Source: Limnephilus marmoratus | Lineage: Eukaryota > Arthropoda > Insecta > Trichoptera > Limnephilidae | Direction: 5' to 3' | NCBI GenBank assembly: GCA_917880885.1 | Contig: OU862934.1 | Span: 28,318,734 to 28,382,733, forward strand | DNA: 64,000 bases | Shown here: in pieces, positions 1-11,200 of the stretch | Position numbering within the stretch: position 1 is the first letter of the stretch | How the letters are laid out: each line of letters starts with the position of its first letter | Translations under genes and position numbers: made by a program | Notes under the pieces: generated by a model | What the model was told of the DNA's origin: nothing | What the model saw: only the letters and a program-made list of their open reading frames with translations | Databases searched by the model: none

Positions 1-127
1 TGCAATTTTTAACCCCCCCCCCCCCGGTGACCAAAATCCTAAGCAACCCGCCGCTCATTTGTATGGAGCGTGACATTTTGAAGACCCCCCCCCCCCTAAA
101 CGTGTCACGTAGTATGGGTACGTTCCC
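1..127. mobile_element. Harbinger-like MITE, cut by window edge
   Basis: Right-hand part of the same element that is complete at 32331-32494: poly-C tracts, a shared middle and the terminal repeat ending in TAGTATGGGTACGTTCCC. The left terminus lies outside the window. The complete copy shows a TAA duplication, typical of PIF/Harbinger MITEs; here TTA follows the end. Confidence 0.75.
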
Positions 128-654
128 TTACCTGCATTTACCCTTCTTTTAATATCTTATAACATTTGAATAGGTTTAATATGCAGAAGTTGTCTTTAGC
201 AACATAGAAAATAACGGTCTTTAGAAAATAAACAATACGTCAGATGAAAATGCCGTGTTTGTTCTTCCGGTATTTCAAAGGAGAGTGCTCCAAAGAACTA
301 TCGCCATTGACGCATTCGTCACAGATGCACAGCTGCAAGTCAAAGTCGTGACCAACATTTGTACATGGTTAACATTTCCGCTTGAGAACGGCTCGTTTTT
401 ATAGATAGGCAATCCAAGTTGACCGGAACGCATGACCTACTCACAGCAATAAATGTTTTTATAAGGTATCGGTACGAAAAATTTCAATAAAATTAATTAA
501 AATCATTATTATTTTAAAAAACAAGCGAAAAATCACGAATGAATACTTTACACATCAGTTCCAATTTTAAAAAATGACAGTTAAAATAATTTTCTGTTAA
601 AATAGGTATTACATTTTTATAGGTGTACTTTGTCGCTTTTTTTATCAGAATACC

Positions 655-895
655 TAACAAGAGTCCCAGCTGCTCCCGTCTGGAGCCAGTGAGACTATAG
701 CATACCCAATTGGGGTAAATTGTGAGGCTGGATGTAGAGATGAGGAAAAGGAAGGTGGGGAAGTACCTGGCTATTCAGATCTGGTCACCAAACACGGCTA
801 AAGCCATTTTAAGCAACGTTTCAATTCTGAATGGTTGTCTTACACCAGGGCGATACTGAGAGTATCTTCCAGTTTGGAACGTGGTGCAACGCGCA
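655..895 (-). mobile_element. SINE-B copy
   Basis: Reverse-orientation copy of the repeat also seen at 15025-15240, 44976-45115 and 56005-56335. Shared blocks are CCCAATTGGGG, 'CTGGCTATTCAGATCTGGTC' and 'GCCATTTTAAGCAACGTTTC'. No coding potential. The 56-kb copy has a tRNA-like head, so the family is probably a SINE. Confidence 0.55.
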
Positions 896-1723
896 TTTTG
901 AATGAATCAATTGTGAAAAATTAACGCAAATTAATCAATAAAATGCTTTTTTCTAATAAAATTCTTGAATCAGTTCCATTTTTTTAATAATAATAATAAT
1001 AATATTTATTTCGCATAAAATTATACAATGAAACATATGTGGAAACTTTGACTAGCCAACTAGGAATGGATCCTGTTTTAGGCCAGTCAAATTGACAAAT
1101 TTAGTTATATCATAATTTCATATTACATTGATTAATTATATAAACATATTATTTATTGAATGAAACAAGTGTTACGATTGAATTCCTCGTAGAAGCTTTA
1201 ATTAATAACTACAATTTTGAACTCATAAAAAAAGAATAAGCGAAGAGAAAAAAACAATGTCTTAAAGTACAGATTTAGAATCGAATGCTTGTTTAACAAT
1301 AGATAAATGTTTGAACATGTGAATCGCTTGCAAAAATTGAGAATCGAGACCAGCTTCAAGCGTGATGACAAAATCCATATTATAATTAACGTGGATGTTT
1401 AAACATGATTACAAAAAATAATTATAATTAACGTGAGTGACGTATCCCTCAACTTTACGAGCGGCTAAAGAAACTCAAAAAGAATGTGACTCGAAAAGGA
1501 TGCAGCAAATGAATAAAAACAATTTGTATATAAATACAAATTGTTTTTATTGAAAAATGAAATGGTACTTTAATTCAAAACAAATCTGAGTTCATTGAAC
1601 CAGAGTTACACACATACAGACAACCGTAATTAGTATTTTGATGACCACTTTGGAAACTTTTCAAATAAATATTGCTCCCTTGTGATTGTGATTTTTCCCT
1701 GATAATTTTATTTTTTATTACAG
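896..1723. other. AT-rich intron, no gene seen
   Basis: No convincing ORF, RNA gene or terminal repeat. An (AAT)n microsatellite lies near 985-1006, and a 15-bp inverted repeat (AAAACAATTTGTATA / TACAAATTGTTTTTA type) near 1517-1550. Confidence 0.6.
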
Positions 1724-1830
1724 AACTGACATAGTTAGTGGCTGAGTTGACAAATGCGTCTGGTTCCCAACCAGGTGTCAAGAGTTCAATTCCTCAGCTA
1801 GCTAAGTCCTCCATCACTGCACAATCAACT
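1724..1830 (+). repeat. tRNA-like SINE head
   Basis: Contains an A-box-like 'TAGTGGCTGAGTTGACAAAT' and a B-box-like GAGTTCAATTCC about 50 bases later. Related A-box sequences with 'GCTGAGTGGACAAATGCG' recur near 16858, 17063 and 18330. The cloverleaf is poor, so this is more likely a SINE head than a working tRNA. Confidence 0.35.
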
Positions 1831-1923
1831 ATTTCCGTTTCGTAGTAGTTTCAAATATTGTCGGGTTGTTTCGTAATCCGTCTTTAAAAAAAATTTATCA
1901 ATATTAATTTTCTTTTTTTTCAG

Positions 1924-2024
1924 GTTTAAGCAGTCCAGTAAGGAGTATATCTTCGAGCTGCAGCAGTCCATCTAAAATTCCAAGTCCAGTCGGCACCATG
2001 GTCAGGGAGCGACCTCCTATACCG
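1924..2024 (+). CDS. Exon A of CEP170-like gene
   Basis: Acceptor: long T tract then CAG at 1921-1923. Donor: GTAAGT at 2025. Only one of the three frames is open; it starts with the last two bases of a codon and ends in phase 0. It reads as a Ser/Pro-rich stretch, including SPSKIPSP (SKIP codons at 1971-1982). SKIP fits the SxIP pattern by which many microtubule plus-end proteins bind EB1; that role is inferred from the motif only. Phase 0 matches exon B at 45196. Upstream exons lie outside the window, so the protein start is unknown. Confidence 0.75.
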
Positions 2025-3117
2025 GTAAGTCTTTTTTAACATTAGCTCCATTCAATTATTACGATACATTTTTCATTTGATATTTTAATGTATTCTTTAT
2101 ATTGTAATATTTGGTAAAATAATGGCTACTAGAAATATTATTGATTTTTTTATTGCACCTAAAAAAATACCTACAATTCATGCTTCTTGACTAGAATACC
2201 CCCTTAAAGAAAGCTATTTTGGAAAAAGTTGTAATGAAATTGTCATATAATATATATATGAATAATAATATACACTAGCAGTTAAAAACCCGCTCTGCAG
2301 GTTTTTATTGCTAGGTTCACTGTCATCCAGTGTAACTAGTCACCGGGACAAAGTAACCGAGTCAGGCGATGACGTCATATTATGTAATACACAGCCACTC
2401 AATATAACTATGTATTACCGTCAATCTTTGCATATCCGGAGAGATATTACGTATTCACAAATTCATAGCAGTTATATCTAGGTGGTGCAAGTCCCCATCC
2501 GACCTGCTGACGGAAGTAGCGACACCTTGTGACGAATTCTTGAATTCGAAACCGAATTACAACGGTAGCTTTGTTTGAAATTCCACGTAAACCGTTGTCA
2601 TTTATGGCGTGGCGTCAGACATGCACTCGAAGTCGGGTTCTGAAATTCAACCACGCGGATGCAAGCCTATTAATTTAATACACATGTCATTTGTTAAACA
2701 GAAAATAATTCGCAAAAAAAAAATCTTTGTTTTTATATCGATATTTGACTAGTTTCATCAAGGCAATTTTCTAGCGGTTTTCGAAATACCATATGAACGA
2801 AATACCGCAATGAAAGTGAGATATTTCCTGATGGTATCATAACACCATGAATACATTACGTTAGTCCATGGTTCTGGTCGGTAGACATCTTCTGTTGTGT
2901 GACAAAATAAATAACTAATGTGTATTTTATGTAAATTTTCTTTGTTTGTTTTTTTTTTACGTTTTTAAATGCCCGCATTACGCTAATTAATACCTTTGTC
3001 TACGTAAATATATCAGCTTTATGGTTTTGTCAGAGTACTAAAGTATCCAACTCCAAAGTAACTAAAAATATAAACAATTAATGTCGGGTATGGAATATTT
3101 TTAATTACTAGCTGATC
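2025..3117. other. Intron sequence, nothing recognised
   Basis: No terminal repeats, coding similarity or RNA gene found. Composition is less AT-rich around 2290-2660. Confidence 0.5.
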
Positions 3118-3745
3118 CGGCGAACTTCGTACCGCCTCAGAATCAAAAACTGTTGTCAACTTATTAGCTGAATTGATCTAAATTGTTTCTCCCTGCATAT
3201 ACCATACCTTGATCTAAATTGTTTCTCCCTGCGTATCCTTTCCCCTCTCGCGTTCCCTCTCCCTCTCCCCACTCCACTTCTCCCCTTCCCCCGTCCCGCT
3301 CACCCCCTTCCTGAGTTCCTTTCCCCCCTCCCCCTCCCCCCTCCCCCTCGCCCCTCCCCCCCCTCCCCCCTCCCCCTCGCCCCTCCCCCCCTCCCCCCTC
3401 CCCCTCGCCCCTCCCCCCCCTCGCCCCTCCCCTCCCCCCTCCCCCTCACCCCTCCTCCTCCTCCCCCCTTCCCCCCTCCCCCCTCCTGGTTCACAGTTCA
3501 ATATTACACCCCTTACAATATTGCTGCAGTTCTTTCAAAATAGGAGAATTCGTTCCATACAAAATGTATGGGAAAATAATTTTTCTTCGGAGTGGAACAC
3601 CCTTTACTTTTAGGGGTATGAAAAATAGATGTTAGTCGATTATCAGACCTAACATATAAGCATAAAAAATTTCATCAAAATTGGTCCAGCCGTTTCGGAG
3701 GAGTATGGCAACAAACACCGTGACACGAGAATTTTATATATTAGA
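3118..3745 (-). mobile_element. Non-autonomous Helitron
   Basis: On the minus strand it begins with TC (3745-3744, TCTAATATATAAAATTCTC), ends with CTAG (3121-3118), and is flanked by A on one side and T on the other, as Helitrons require. A short stem (GGCG...CGCC) lies just before CTAG. No coding region remains. The middle holds a CT-rich microsatellite shared with the piece at 16013-16542. Confidence 0.75.
3230..3486. repeat. CCCCTCC microsatellite
   Basis: About 250 bases of imperfect CCCCTCC/CCCTCGCC repeats inside a Helitron. It produces long Gly/Arg-rich open frames on the minus strand that I do not regard as genes. Confidence 0.9.
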
Positions 3746-3841
3746 TTTATAAAAAAATCAATTATGGGGACCTTGTGACAGCCAGTTATAAAATTTGAGT
3801 TTTGCAATGTTACCGAGCTAAAATTCTGTTATAAATTTTAT

Positions 3842-3960
3842 ACAGACGGCCTCCGTGGTCGAGGGGTAAGGGTCTCGACTTGCAATTCGGAGGATGCGAG
3901 TCAAAATCTCAGCGTGCGCATATAAATTTTATGTGATTGATTTGTGATATTTCACAAACG
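3842..3960 (+). repeat. tRNA-like SINE head
   Basis: 'GGCCTCCGTGGTCGAGGGGT' resembles an A-box arm and GCGAGTCAAAATC a decayed B box; very similar to the better preserved head at 56007. The acceptor stem does not pair well. Probably a SINE. Confidence 0.4.
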
Positions 3961-4053
3961 TTTTTTGGGTTGTCTGTGTGATTTTAAATTCCCAGACAGT
4001 TTCTCACTTGTATCGCTAGTTTCTGAACACCGTATATTATAAAATATTTATCA

Positions 4054-4192
4054 CTGGCTGAACTGGCCACGCGTTGTTGTGGCTAATAAAACACTTTGTA
4101 AAATCCAACCTTTGTATCCACCGCCGTCTTTGAGTTTATCGCGAAGAGACAGACAGATGCCGCGGAGGACTTTAATTTATAATACGTAGAGA
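4054..4192 (-). mobile_element. Short Helitron derivative
   Basis: Same terminal sequences as the copy at 40087-40427: minus-strand start TCTCTACGTATTATAAATT and an end with 'CGTGGCCAGTTCAGCCAG' (CCAG in place of CTAG). 139 bp; internally deleted. Confidence 0.65.
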
Positions 4193-4318
4193 TGGTGTGA
4201 AGGATTATAATAATGTGAATGAAATGCTTGGGGTAACTAACGTATTTAAGTTAATAAGGATTAATACTGTATTTGTCTAAATAACTTTCCAATTATCCCA
4301 TTGTACGTGACTCCAGAT

Positions 4319-4739
4319 ACTAATATCTACAGCCTGTATGTCGGACGAATATCTACAGCTCATATGTTGAACTAATATCTACGAACTTCAGAGTGTTGAC
4401 TAATATCTACAGAGCGTAGGTTGAACTAATATCTACAGAGCGTAGTTTGGACTAATCAGCTAAATGTGTCCAATAGTCCGATATTAGGGATTTTTACATA
4501 CATACTTACATAAATTAAGTTTTTTAAACTGCATACGCAATATTACGTTATTCCAATATGCTATACATAATTGCAAATTCAACCTCTGCCAGTGCTGTAG
4601 ATATTCGTCAACACTTTGGTTCTCATAGATATTAATCAATAGTTTGAGCTGTAGATATTCGTCAACACTTTGATTCTCATAGATATTAGTTCGATTTTTT
4701 CAGTTTTTGGAATTCCTGTAGATATTAGTAGACGCCTCC
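4319..4739 (-). mobile_element. TATC MITE copy 1 (AATATCTACAG motifs)
   Basis: Flanked by an exact 8-bp duplication TTGTACGT (4311-4318 and 4740-4747). Ends are GACTCCAGATACTAATATC and, inverted, 'GGAGGCGTCTACTAATATCT'. The interior carries many direct and inverted copies of ACTAATATCTACAG. Two more copies lie at 11828-12393 and 37362-37763. No coding capacity. The 8-bp duplication suggests mobilisation by a hAT- or P-type transposase (inference). Confidence 0.85.
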
Positions 4740-4949
4740 TTGTACGTAACCATTTTTTTAGAAGATAGAATGGGGATAGTAAGCTATCCGTAAAAGATTG
4801 ATGTATGCCATCGCAGTCTTTTTTGTAGATCTATAAAAGAGGAATATCCCAGCATGCATTGTTTTGTTATATCTCAAAGGGATTAGGCAGTGTTTTTGAT
4901 GAAATCTCCCAAGCGGCTTGACTTTTTCCGACACTTCTAACAATTATCG

Positions 4950-5125
4950 TTACCTATGTTTCAACCAATTTACGCAAACTACATAACTAAACCTTCCTCA
5001 CGAAACACTCTATCTATTGGTGATAACCGTATGAAAATCCGTTCAGTAGTTTTCGAGTTTATCGCGAACAGACAGACAGACAGACGGCGCGGGGGACTTT
5101 AATTTATAATACTCGTATGTAGAGA
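4950..5125 (-). mobile_element. Helitron 5' end fragment
   Basis: Minus-strand start TCTCTACATACGAGTATTAT, then the block 'GTCCCCCGCGCCGTCTGTCT' shared with the Helitrons at 4192 and 40427. The 3' terminus is missing. Confidence 0.55.
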
Positions 5126-5860
5126 TTTTTCGCATAAAATTCAACACAAGTACTCAATGACTCATTACATTTTTATTATTTTGAAGTAAATGTGATGGCG
5201 TTGCATCAAACAATTGTGCATTATTGTCTACTCTGCCTCAAGTGCAACTAATTCATTGTTAATTAATCCGTCTATAAATGCTGTCGTCATTAGCAAATAA
5301 ATTGTATTGAAATAAAATTTTAACGTAATGTTGGCATTGTTAGTATTATTGGCTAATTTCCTTCCAGCGAAACCGTCAAATTTATCCATTATTTGTTTTT
5401 ATCTACAAGAATGTGCATAATTGGAATGGTCATTGTTTCCAAATATTTCCTATTTCGTAAAATAAATATTTTATATTTCTTTTTTTATTTTTTTTTTTTT
5501 TTATTTTTATTTGTTTATCTTAAAATTTCTACATATTATAATTTTACTGGTCTTCCATTAAAAGCCTTAGCTTGTGGATGGAAGAAGAGTCGACATTTCA
5601 TATATTATGTACAAATACAGTCACGTGTACAGTTAATACAGTTAATACATTTCATATAAGTACAATTACTATTTACTATAGTCATGTATTTCAATATATA
5701 TGTAGGTGCAGTTAATACACAGTTAATGCAGTTTTAAAGTGAAAACTTCTTTAGCACCGTTGTGATTTTAAACTCGATGAAACTAAATATAGCGACACTG
5801 AAAAGAGACGAACACATAATAAGTCTATAGAGTTTAGCCAGTGAGAGAATGAGATTAAAT
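5126..5860. other. AT-rich intron, nothing recognised
   Basis: Contains a long T-rich run (5470-5515) and short GTTAATACA repeats. The 88-codon open frame at 5393 has the composition of the T tract and is not considered a gene. Confidence 0.5.
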
Positions 5861-6824
5861 ACAGGGTGTCCCAAAAGAAAGTTGATATTTGTTTTGCTTT
5901 CTGTGTGAACGCGACTTTTCTGAGGGGCGCGGGGGTATGTCAATTAGTAGTCTGGCTCTTGGGAACTTAGTAGCTATGAAGCATTTCTCGGGAGAGACCG
6001 CGCATTGTGCGTGCGTGAGTTTTACAAAAATGGTGATTCGGCGACTGTAGCGCGTAGAAGATTCTGTAATATTTTAGATTTTCGTCAATTCAATGATGCA
6101 CCAAGCATTCCCCTCATTCGAAAATGGGTAAAAAAAGTTTGAAGAGATCGGTACAACGCTGGCAAGACCAAAATCCGGGCGACCAAGGTCATCGAGAACG
6201 GTAGAAAACGTAGAAAGTGTTTATCGGTCTTTTCGTGACGTCCCAAACTTTTCGATTCGGAAGCGCGCAAGTGCTTTAAATGTGCATAGATCATAGTGCA
6301 TTACACAGCATTTTGCACCAAGATCTAATGCTGCACCCCTACAAACTTATTGGCTATAACCAAAGAAGATGGTTCCAGCAAGACGGAGCAATATTACATA
6401 CGTCCAATAGGTACGTCTCTGCCATGAGTTCGTGAAATTTTCCCTGGCAAATTGATCTCCAGGAGAGGTGACATAAATTGGCCTCCTCTTGGTCCTGACT
6501 AACCCCTATGGACTTTTTCCTGTGGGGTTATCTCAAATTTAAAGTGTACGCCAAAAATCCGACTTCCCTGATGCAATTAAAAGAAAATATCCGTCACGAA
6601 ATGGCAGCCATCACGAAGCCTACCTGGCGAGCCGTCATAAGAAATTTTACTCTTCGAATAAATGAATGCCGCGAACGTGAGGGTTTACATTTGGACGATA
6701 TTATTTTTCAGAAATAAATTCCCAAATTGTATATTTTAGTATTTAACAAACATTTTTTCTATAGAACCCTAACTTTTTTTTAAATCGATCCACTAAATAT
6801 CAACTTTCTTTTGGGACACCCTGT
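5861..6824 (+). mobile_element. Tc1/mariner-type element with perfect 30-bp TIRs
   Basis: Bases 5861-5890 and 6795-6824 are exact reverse complements; the end sequence is ACAGGGTGTCCCAAAAGAAA. A TA lies at the left border (5860-5861) but the right side reads TT, so the TA duplication is imperfect. Length 964 bp, below the usual 1.3 kb, because the centre of the transposase gene is deleted. The intact TIRs could still allow movement if an active transposase exists elsewhere. Confidence 0.85.
6004..6716 (+). pseudogene. Tc1/mariner transposase relic
   Basis: Fragments in shifting frames. Around 6005-6290 one frame gives an HTH-type N-terminus (FYKNGDSATVARRRF, then IRKWVKKFEE and GRPRSSRTVENV). 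Around 6370 another frame gives WFQQDGAILHTS, the region of the second catalytic Asp. The last 69 codons (6508-6716) begin MDFFLWGYLK, the region of the third acidic residue, and end in a normal C-terminus. The segment with the first catalytic Asp is missing and several stops interrupt the rest, so it is dead. Confidence 0.8.
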
Positions 6825-7032
6825 TTATTTTTTTATTAATGACTATTAAAAATATTCTAAGTATAGTTTACTCACAGTCCTTCTCACTAGGGATTCCTAT
6901 TCCGAGGCTTATATACTTAGCTTTGCAAACCGGTTTCGGCCGTGATTTTATTGAAAAGTATATATCACATAATTCTTCCAGTATCGCCCTGGTGTAAGAC
7001 CACCATTTAGAATTGAAACATCTTTAGCCGTG

Positions 7033-7436
7033 TTTTTTTTTTTTTTACTATAGCTCCACACAGGAGGCCCTGAGGAAAATATTTTCCCTCAGGGCCTATG
7101 TCATCTTTGGAGATGCTGTATGGAAGGTCTTTTGAAGGAAAGGGAGTTCTGGAAAGGATAAGATATGAGGGGTGGGTAGGAATCTGGGGGTCAGTGTGTC
7201 CAGGAGTGACGGACGTATGAATCCGTCCCTCCAACTACGGTGAAAGGCGATGTTCCAAAAGAGTTCTGCCAAGGCACATCTGCCGTTCTTTACAATGTCT
7301 CCCTCAATCATTCTTTCCCGATCCGGCCTGCCACTCAGCTGGTGGGCAGTCACATTCGCCACCAAGACCCGTATAAACCTCACCCCATGAACCCGGGCAC
7401 TCCCGCTAAGTCACCAAACGTAGCGAACCACTTATG
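7033..7436 (-). mobile_element. HT element copy
   Basis: T run at 7033-7046 (the A tail on the minus strand), then the terminal hairpin GGAGGCCCTGAGG...CCCTCAGGGCC, then the usual body as far as 'GAACCCGGGCACTCCCGCTA'. The head with GGTACCGCCGCC is missing. Confidence 0.8.
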
Positions 7437-7804
7437 GACAGACGAAATGCAAAATCGCTAATACGCTCAGTCAGTAACGCTCGTTGCGATATTATTTAAA
7501 GAAATCGTGCACATATCATAGAAAAAAGATATTTTTAAATAATTGATTTTCCTCTAGCAAATTTATCAGTCTAGACTAGATTTAAAGGACGAAAAGGGCT
7601 TTGTAAGTTTTTCCCATCCTCTCTAGACAAGGTCAAGGGTGTGAACCTCTACCTCCACGGAGGTCGTTCGGCCTGACCTCACCGATCAAACAATCCCTAG
7701 AAGGGCGATCTACACATATTTGAAAGAAATCTGATGTCGCCAATTCACTAAATATCTTTCGATTGTAGGCACCAGAAGGGCCAACGAAATTAACGATAAC
7801 CTAC

Positions 7805-10290
7805 TCAAAAAAAGAATTTCGATATTTGAAAATCTTTGATCAATTTCTGCAATTTTTATACACTGGAAGAATTTGGATATTAGAAAATGTTTGATCAAAT
7901 TCAGCAATTTCAACAATTTTTATACATTTTTACTTGGAAGAATTTCGATCTTTGAAAATGTTTGATCAATTTCGATCAAGAGCGAAAGAAGTATACAAGG
8001 GATGCAAGAAAAGAGTAAGTGTTGGAGTGAAAGAACGAAAGAAACGCCTGGAAGATGAAGAGGGAATAAAAATGACAAAACACTTCCAAGAAAACATTAA
8101 ACTGTTTTGGAAGGAAGTCAAAAGGTCCCGGAGTGGCCCAGAGAACGGAAGAATGAAAGTGATAAAATCGAATGATGGAAGAATGTTGACGAATGAAGAA
8201 GAAATAAAAGAAAGATGGATGAAATATTTTGAGGAAGTCTTCGAAAGCAACTCGGGTGATAGTGAGTCCAGCGTCGAATCGGGAATGAACGATGACGGAG
8301 TGAATGTTATCAAAATCAGTATGGATGAAATAAAAAAAATCGATTAAATACATGAAGAATGGTAAGGCTGTTGGTTTCGACAATATTGCTGCCGAATATT
8401 TTAAAGGAGATAGCCATATTATTCTCACGTGGTTGTGCAAACTTTTTAATCAATGTTTAGAGGAGGGTTACACGCCATTAGATTGGAGGAGGGCTGTAAT
8501 CATGCCGTTGTACAAAGGTAAAGGGTCACGCATGGAATGTGGGAATCATAGGGCTATTAGCCTGCTAAGTTCTGTCGGCAAGCTGTATGGAAGAATATTG
8601 ATTGAAAGGGTAAGAACGGAAACAAAGGATAAAATATGGGATGTGCAAGGTGCCTTTATGAGTGGAAGGGGATGCATGGACCAGATTTCCTCCTTGCGTA
8701 TGCTCACTGAGAAGTTTCTGGCGAAAAACCAGAAACTTTTCTGCGCCTTTGTAGATCTTCAAAAAGCGTACGACCGAGTCGACAGGAAAAAGCTATGGAA
8801 GGTGTTGTCCAAGTATGGAGTGAATGCAAATCTCATAAAGGCAATTGCGTCTCTGTACGAGGGAAGCGTTGCATGTGTTAGGGTGAACGGTGATTTTAAG
8901 GGGTGGTTTGACATCACAAAAGGTGTTAAGCAAGGCTGCGTAATGTCACCATGGTTATTCAATCTATACATGGATAATTGTATGCAAGAATTGAAAGATG
9001 TGGGATTGGGCGCGAAATTGAATAGTCTGAAAGTATGTTGCCTGTTGTATGCTGATGATGCGGTGCTGATCTCTAACACTATGGAAGATCTACAGTCTCT
9101 AGTATCTAGGATGAACGAAGTATGTATGAAGAATGAGTTAATGATGAATGTAAGTAAGTCTAAAGTCATGGTGTTTGAAAGAGAGAGTACGAAAACAGTG
9201 TGCGATATATTTGTGAATGATGAATACTTGGAGCAGGTGGATGAGTTTGTTTATCTGGGTAGTATGTTTACGAGAGATGGGAAGGCTGATAGAGATATCG
9301 AAAGAAGGGTAAATGCCGGTAACTCCATTAATGGAGGACTGAATGCTGTTGGCGCTAATAAAAAACTGTCAAAAAAAGCGAAGCTAGCAGTCCACAATGG
9401 AGTCCTGGTACCTACCCTGATGTATGGCAGTGAGGCATAGAACTGGCAGAGGAAGGATGAAAGTAAACTGAATGCTGTTGAAATGAGATCCCTGAGACGT
9501 ATGTGTGGTAAAACCATGTATGATCGTGTTAGAAATGTGGATATCCGCAAAGAATGTAAGGCTGATGTAAGTATAATGAGCAAAATTAAGAAAGGGACCC
9601 TCAGATGGTTTGGGCACGTAGAGCGAATGAGCGAAGAAAGTAGTGTAAAAAGAATATATGATGCAAATGTGAATGGTAGAAGAAGTCGGGGACGCCCGAG
9701 GAAGACATGGCACGATCAAGTGAATCAGATACTTGAGACGGGCCATGTCAAAAGTCAGAATAATAGAAGAGTATGTATGAGACGATGTATGAATGTGAGT
9801 GAGGCAAAGAGTGTGTGCCAAGACCGAGTTGTTTGGCGGTCCGTCCTCTCTGCCTACCCCTGCGGGGAAACGGCGTGATGGTTAGTTAGTTACTTGGAAG
9901 AATTTCGATATTTGAAAATGTTTAATCAATTTCAGAAATTTCATCAATTTTTATATATTTTTACTTGGAAGAATTTCGATATTTGAAAATGTTTGATCAA
10001 TTTCAGCAATTTCATCAATTTTTATATATTTTTACTTGGAAGAATTTCGATATTTGAAAATATTTGATCAATTTCAGCAATTTCATCAATTTTTATATAT
10101 TTTTACTTGGAAGAATTTCGATATTTGAAAATGTTTGATCAATTTCAGCAATTTCATCAATTTTTATATATTTTTACTTGGAAGAATTTCGATATTTGAA
10201 AATGTTTGATCAATTTCATCAATTTTTATACATTTTTTACTTGTAAGAATTTCGATATTTGAAAATGTTCGATCAAAATTAGCAATTTTT
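7805..10290. repeat. 71-bp minisatellite, interrupted
   Basis: Tandem unit beginning TACTTGGAAGAATTTCGATA. Starts at 9891, 9962, 10033, 10104, 10175 and 10238 give a spacing of 71 (last 63). Units at about 7860 and 7931 show the same spacing, so the array existed before the LINE at 7969-9890 landed in it. Degenerate units reappear at 10790-10890 beyond a MITE. Confidence 0.85.
7969..9890 (+). pseudogene. RTE-type LINE, 5'-truncated and inactive
   Basis: Encodes the linker and reverse transcriptase of a non-LTR retrotransposon; the endonuclease domain is absent. Main RT frame 8352-9440 shows motif A (AFVDLQKAYD), motif B (KQGCVMSPWLFNLYMD) and motif C YADD (9048-9059). After it comes the family C-terminus (RWFGHVERM, GRRSRGRPRKTW; 9483-9878). 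Two lesions: an extra A in the A run at 8332-8339 shifts frame between the linker (from 7934 as read) and RT, and TAG at 9438-9440 stands where Trp is usual. The 3' end reads CTGCCTACCCCTGCGGGG then GTTAGTTAGT. RTE clade is inferred from the C-terminus and tail. Confidence 0.9.
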
Positions 10291-10724
10291 CGTTATTTGT
10301 TTTTGGGATGTTATGCCGTAATGCGCTACCTCCTTCTTTAGCCAATGTTTCGGACAGCGTCACAAATGGAGGAGGTAGCGCAACACGGCATCTTCTTCTT
10401 CTTCGATGGCGCCACAGCCCATATCGAGCTTTGGCCTCCTGCAACAGTTGCCTCCAACTCCTCCTGTCCTCAGCGGCTGACTTACAATTTGGTACCTGGA
10501 GAAGCTGTGCTGCATCCCCTCTTACTTCGTCTTCCCACCTCAGTCTAGGTCTTCCCACTTTTCTCTTTCCACCTGGGTGTCCAGTCAAAATTCTTTTTGG
10601 GACATTCTTTTACAGCGCCCTTGAGGTGATTTTTCACAAAAACGGCGCTTTATAAATTATCCAATTATTATTATTATTATGTATCGCGCAACACGGCATA
10701 ACACCCCAAAAACAAATAACGAAA
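10288..10724. mobile_element. Foldback MITE split by a retroposon
   Basis: Bases 10291-10326 and 10686-10721 are inverted repeats (33 of 36 match), starting CGTTATTTGTTTTTGGG. The pairing continues inward (GCGCTACCTCC with GGAGGTAGCGC). Without the insertion at 10392-10685 the MITE would be about 130 bp and almost wholly self-complementary. Confidence 0.75.
10392..10685 (-). mobile_element. Retroposon with 14-bp target duplication
   Basis: Flanked by GCGCAACACGGCAT at 10378-10391 and again at 10686-10699. The minus strand encodes a LINE C-terminus (KVGRPRLRWEDEVRGDAAQL, AAEDRRSWRQLLQEA). The right part contains the 'GCGCCCTTGAGG...GGCGCTTTATAAATTATCC' tail followed by (ATT)n, which on the plus strand looks like an L2/CR1-type 3' end. 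So it seems a chimera of two retroelement pieces in opposite sense. Confidence 0.6.
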
Positions 10725-10787
10725 GCTTTTGGCCGTTAAAATATAAAAAACGTAATATTAGCAATGTTTACATATCGTACTTTCTAC

Positions 10788-11200
10788 TATGAACAATTTT
10801 GATATTTGAAAATTATCGATCAGCTTCAGCAATTTTTTCATATTATTTTTCTTTCTACTTGGAATAATTTCGCTATTACAAAATGTTCTTTTTTTTATTT
10901 ATTTATATAAATTATGTTTACGTAGAATTTACAACAGAACGGGGTACCAGTAAGGACACATTTTTCTCTAAAAAACTGTAAAAAAAAAGTTTTTCAATTC
11001 CTGTCTCACTAGGGTATACCTGTGTCGAGACAGGCTTCATAAGTCGGCGTAAGCCAGACGAAAAGCTGTTTCTCACTGATTTTTCGCAAAGACATCACTG
11101 TCGGAAATGTGTACATACACAGGACACAGTCCTACGCCTATGTATTATTTACATATCACGGTCATTGGCCATTTGATGTGAGTTTATTTTTAGAAGTCTA
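10788..11200. other. Degenerate minisatellite and LINE-like 3' tail
   Basis: 10790-10890 holds decayed 71-bp units. From 10885 a T-rich run followed by 'TACAACAGAACGGGGTACCA' and 'CTCACTAGGGTATACCTGTG' resembles the minus-strand 3' region of a LINE; a similar 'CACTAGGGCATTCCTGTATC' occurs near 40017. No ORF. Confidence 0.4.

Noticed and set aside
3214..3501. Long Gly/Arg-rich open frames on the minus strand
   Set aside because: They follow from the CCCCTCC microsatellite; no start context, no domain, inside a Helitron.
5393..5659. 88-codon hydrophobic frame
   Set aside because: Produced by a poly-T tract; no recognisable domain or splice context.
7805..10290. CRISPR-like array
   Set aside because: Units are directly tandem with no unique spacers; it is a eukaryotic minisatellite.
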